Source of the DNA: Dendrocalamus latiflorus
Lineage: Eukaryota > Streptophyta > Magnoliopsida > Poales > Poaceae
Reading direction: 5' to 3'
DNA length: 64,000 nucleotides
Assembly (NCBI GenBank): GCA_017311315.1
Contig: CM029609.1
Coordinates: 41,355,969 to 41,419,968, forward strand
Below are positions 60,337-64,000 of the stretch, piece by piece. The notes under the pieces are model-generated. The model was not told where the DNA came from and did not search any database. It saw nothing but the letters and a program-made list of their open reading frames with translations. The stretch's first letter is position 1. Each line of letters begins with the position of its first letter. The translations under genes were made by a program, and so were the position numbers.

Positions 60337-60576
60337 TAAGTTCGAGGACGTGCGCATCTCCGATCGGCTCCGGCCGGGAGCAAGACCACCGCGCCCGTCC
60401 GGCGAATTGACGGGAAAACGTCGCGTCGCCAGCACGATTTGACACGCGGCAGCTTTTTATGGGCTGCTACCTGCCAGCTGTTGACCGTGACACGGGCGAC
60501 GCTGGTCGCTGTCGTTGATGTCGTGCCCAATGGGCGCTTCGTCGACGAGCTGGTTTACGTAATACGTGTACCAGCC

Positions 60577-62029
60577 GAATTTTTTGTACGGATAATCTAT
60601 TTTTTATTCGAAATTACAGAAATATACCCGCGGGAAATTTTTTTACAAAAATAGGCTCCAGTCGCCTAATGGTTGGGCGACTGAAGCCTTTCGCCCAACC
60701 ATTGGGCGACTTTAATCCAGTCGCTCTACCCTCGGGCGACTGCATCCAGTCGCCCAACCATTGGGCGACTTTCATGCAGTCGCCCAATGGTTGGGCGACT
60801 GCACTCAGGACCCCGTGAATGTTTTAAATTTTGTCAATTTTATAGTTTTAAACTGGTAAAAAATCTGCTGAAGTTGTAATAAAAGTTTATGTTCATTGTA
60901 TGTTGTAGGTGTGTAAAAAATTTTGGGAAACTTTTTTTAGGAACAAATGACCATAAAACAATTGGTACATACGATGGTAAGTAATATTTTGATTTACTGA
61001 GAATTTGGAAAGTGCATCAAACCTTCGCTAAAAAAAGTGAAAATTGGTGGAGCTGTTCTTCATACATCCAACAGCCTCTAGAAAAAAATTTGAGCAATTT
61101 CGGCCACGGGATCAAAAGTTATAGCAGTTTCAGTCTGTTTCCGACACACCTTCAGTAAAACGGGCATAACTTTTGCATACGGTGTCCGTTTTCGACGTTC
61201 TTGTACTCGTTGGAAAGCTAACGACGAGCCCGATCCAATAAAAATGACCGCTTGCGCCAGTCACCCTCCAAGACCCCGAAAATCGGCCATCTTTGGACCT
61301 AAACCCGCGTCGTAAGTTTTTGGTTTCTGTTTTTGCCCTTTTTCTTGGCCTTCCTTTCGGAATTTGGATTTTGCTTCAACTGAAAAGTTGTAGATCTCGT
61401 CGAAACCTTTTTAATGAGTATATATAAGCCATATACAACTTTGCTATTTTATCTTTTCAGACTAGTTGTTTATATTGCATCGATATATAAAACTTGTGAT
61501 AGCGAGTATTACAGATGGTTTGTATGTAGAACCGTCTGTGATAATCTGACCGCTGGGCCCGTCGATCCTCCTCAACCCAATCCTAGCCCAGAGACACGAA
61601 TTCTCAATAACATTAAAATATCACTTACCATCGTATGTACCGATCGTTCTACGGTCAATCGTTCCTAAAAAAAATTTCCCAAAATTTTTTGCACACCTAT
61701 AATATACAATGAACATAAACTTTTATTACAACTCCAGCATATTTTTTACCAGTTTAAAACTACAAAATTGAAAAAATTTAAAACATTCACGGGAGACTTG
61801 ACTGCAGTCGCCCAACCATTGGGCGACTGCATTTAAGTCGCCCAATCGTTGGGCGACTGGATGCAGTCGCCCAACCATTGAGCGACTGGATTAAAGTCGC
61901 CCAATGGTTGGGCGAAAGGCTCCAGTCGCCCAATCATTAGGCGACTGAAGCATATTCTTGTAAAAAAATTTCCCGCAGGTATATTTCTGTAATTTTGAAT
62001 AAAAAATGGATTATCCATACAAAAAATTC
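60577..62029. mobile_element. MULE 3, non-autonomous, 1453 bp, 10-bp duplication
   Basis: Ends GAATTTTTTGTACGGATAAT and its inverted match, flanked by TGTACCAGCC on both sides (60567-60576, 62030-62039). Long inverted termini (60577-60990 and 61620-62029) contain five to six GTCGCCCAACCATTGGGCGAC palindromes each. The termini match MULE 1 and MULE 2. The centre (60990-61620) has no transposase sequence and includes one CACTA-like palindrome at 61505-61545. Confidence 0.95.
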
Positions 62030-62039
62030 TGTACCAGCC

Positions 62040-62430
62040 TACCAGGTGATGAGTGGATTTTTGGGATTGTGTTTATGGCTTATAACTGTGGTTTATTACT
62101 TTTGATTTAAACTATAGTGTTCTTTTAGGTTGATAGTTTATGACTAAATCTGTTGTGTTCTATTAGGCTAATGGCTTACGGCTTATTGCTAATTTTAAGA
62201 AGTGAAGCGTATGTTTTGGGACATACAGAAGACCATGATAAACCCGTAACGTATGATCAAAGGTAACAAAATGCTAAGAAAGGTTCATAAACATGTATGT
62301 CTTTGTAACGTACGAGTTAACAATGACAAACAGACATACATGACCCATTTATTGCGGCTACGAAATGGAATCATATTATCCTACAACAAGATTGTACGAG
62401 ATGATGTCCCAAACGTAATCCATTTATGTA
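62040..62430. other. Flank of the PIF/Harbinger copy
   Basis: AT-rich with no coding signal. It may include the 3' end of the Harbinger element, but I could not identify a terminus. Confidence 0.35.
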
Positions 62431-62489
62431 TCCTCATTGAGCATCGCCTCTGTTGGCGCCGTCATACCGTCCGGTTCGTCTTAGCTGTA

Positions 62490-63650
62490 GCCAAGCCCTA
62501 GCGCAGGGTCTATAAAATCTGGATTGCCCAACTCTTGGTCAATGATGAAATTGTGTATGGCCATAGTTGTGAAAATTAACTTCTTTTGACGCTCTGCAGG
62601 ATATACATCAATGTTATCTAGTATACGCCACTTTGTTTCCGCATCCCGAACGCTCGTTCGGTAACATTGCAGAGCGACGAATGGTGGTAGTTAAATGTCT
62701 TCTTAAATCCACGAGGCATTGGACCATTGCCGAAGTCCGACACGTGGTACCGGGTTTTCCTGTATGGGGCTAGGTACCCCCATACGGTTTTGGTAGCCCG
62801 AGTCGACCAGGTAGTACTTTCCTGCGTAAACATTGATTCAGTAATACTGCAGATGATGCAACAATTATGCATGGTTAGAGACAGAAGTTTTGCGTGAATG
62901 TACCTACAAGAGGGTTTAGGAACACATGTCCGAATCCCGCCAATGTGTCCATGAGGATGCGCATGTCATGCGCTGAGCCTGGGCATATAGTGGTGACCCA
63001 AGTGAACCTCATGTCGAAATTGCATGTGGCTAGCACGTTCTGACTAGTGTACCTGTGGCGGTTTGTGTACTACACCCATAGAGCCTTCAGCACAGCTATA
63101 GGTATGTGAGTGCCATCTATTGCTCCGATTGCCCTTGCAAAGTGCGGGAAAAAGCGGGGCGACAACAAAGATGGGTGTACATTGGTGAAAAGGGGATCAC
63201 GTGGCCTAATGTTGTAATGCTCCAGATCGTACACACAATCGAGAACATCGCTAAACTTGATGCTTACAGTTGACCCTGACCTAGCGAACCGATTGCTCGC
63301 CTGACTATTGCTTTGCGGTCCCACCACTGTCCAAAGGAATATCGCCAAAGCCTCTTGGGAGGAAACCTGAGAGTAGACCACAAGCCATGGTGCTCTACCA
63401 GCCAGTCGTGCAAGTTGTGGAAACAATTCGGCCCCATCCTAAACATCTCACAACAAAGGTTTGGCTGCGATAGCTGCTCGTCCACCCACTCTTGACCGGT
63501 CTGGACCGGTTCCCTACGTGGCCTTCGCGATTCCTTCTATGATTGTCTCCTTAGTTGCTTGAGCACCGCCAATTCAATTGGTGATGAAGGCACAATGGTG
63601 CTGTCGGAGTTGGAGCTGCTGTTAGAGTTCAAGCTGTGTGACATGGCGAC
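62490..63650 (-). pseudogene. PIF/Harbinger transposase (DDE_Tnp_4 type), broken
   Basis: Read on the minus strand from about 63645 (MSHSLNSNSSSNSDS...): a Ser-rich N-terminus and QPNLCCEMFRMGPNCFHNLH. After a frame change comes HFARAIGAIDGTHIPIAV (about 63138-63085), which holds the first catalytic Asp. Then follow CPGSAHDMRIL (about 62981), VWGYLAPYRKTRYHVSDFGN and PMPRGFKKTFNYHHSSLCNV with the NVTERAFG motif (about 62790-62645). The final part, toward a leucine-poor tail near 62500, is in another frame. In-frame stops after ALWV and elsewhere and at least three frame changes show it is dead. These motifs in this order are characteristic of Harbinger nuclease domains. The SANT/Myb partner ORF is not seen. 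Confidence 0.85.
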
Positions 63651-64000
63651 TACGCGTGACAAAAATAATTAGTTTGCAGACAAATGTAGGTACATAATCA
63701 GAATGCGCTTGTAAACTCACCGGTTGCAGGCTTGCGATGAGAGCTCGAAAGGCCGAGCGACTCAAGTGCTGTAAGGCTTTGTGAGGCAAGGCATTTGTAG
63801 TGCACTCCTGATCGTCGCACCTCAGGGTGGAGCGAGCATCCCACTAACACAAAGATGTAGTGCAATGTCGAAAGTTGTTGACACATTTGTCACATGGCTT
63901 GTAAAGCTGAGCATCCTAGCCTGTCTTGTCATGCGTAGCAGTACGGCCGAGCATCCCGACCTGGCTGATTCATGTGTAGCAGTATCATGCATAGCCAGCT
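63651..64000. other. Window end, no assigned feature
   Basis: Probably upstream region or intron of the Harbinger copy. The words 'gccgagc(g/a)' and 'tgtagcagta' repeat, but no element end is visible. Confidence 0.35.

Overview
The window is nuclear DNA from a grass. The closest match I can argue for is Oryza (rice) or a near relative. The reasons are the transposon spectrum (Mutator-like elements, CACTA elements, Stowaway-, Tourist- and Micron-type MITEs, a rice-style non-autonomous Helitron, long-LTR gypsy solo LTRs), the GC-rich monocot codon use of the one host gene, and pyrimidine-rich leaders. It is almost entirely transposable elements inserted into one another. There are no prokaryotic features, CRISPR arrays, rRNA genes or recognisable tRNA genes. 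Species is inferred from pattern only.

Layout. 1-1208: end of a reverse-oriented gypsy-type LTR inserted in a CACTA element whose end is at 2899. 2956-18901: a Mutator-like element (MULE) of about 16 kb bounded by inverted termini and a 9-bp target duplication (one mismatch). Its transposase pseudogene is split by a 3825-bp solo LTR (4464-8288, perfect 5-bp duplication ATGAG). It also holds a GRF-type zinc-finger pseudogene on the opposite strand, a dispersed-repeat block, a 31-bp tandem array with a 93-bp higher-order period, and unassigned leader-like DNA. 19291-19650: a 360-bp hairpin MITE. 19772-26709: a Stowaway-like MITE broken by a complete but decayed CACTA element (19983-26488, duplication CAT). 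26740-30230: a degraded copia retrotransposon fragment and a dispersed repeat. About 30230-35665: the 3' half of a second MULE of the same family, carrying another solo LTR (32237-35010). 35873-36155: an ATGT microsatellite.

36913-46131: a structurally complete 9.2-kb CACTA element (duplication TTT). Its main transposase gene is internally deleted, but its second gene can be read as five exons without a stop (303 aa). 46243-47297: three Micron-like MITEs embedded in TA and TG repeats, followed by a composite GTAT microsatellite. 48240-51548: a foldback element (duplication TGGATCAGC) with a hAT element inside one arm (duplication GCTGGTGG). It ends 462 bp before the start codon of the only clear host gene, a single-exon AP2/ERF protein of DREB type (52011-52772). 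53.0-60.1 kb: mostly intergenic with several MITEs and a Helitron. 60577-62029: a short MULE with long inverted termini and a 10-bp duplication. 62430-63650: a PIF/Harbinger transposase pseudogene.

The MULE copies share one family of terminal sequence built from palindromic GTCGCCCAA/TTGGGCGAC units. The CACTA copies at 1.2-2.9 kb and 20.0-26.5 kb are siblings with the same subterminal motif. Most transposon coding sequence is dead (in-frame stops, deletions, nested insertions). The CACTA at 36.9-46.1 kb is by far the best preserved. Intervals were worked out by eye; element ends with stated duplications are accurate to a base or two, and exon edges in pseudogenes are approximate.
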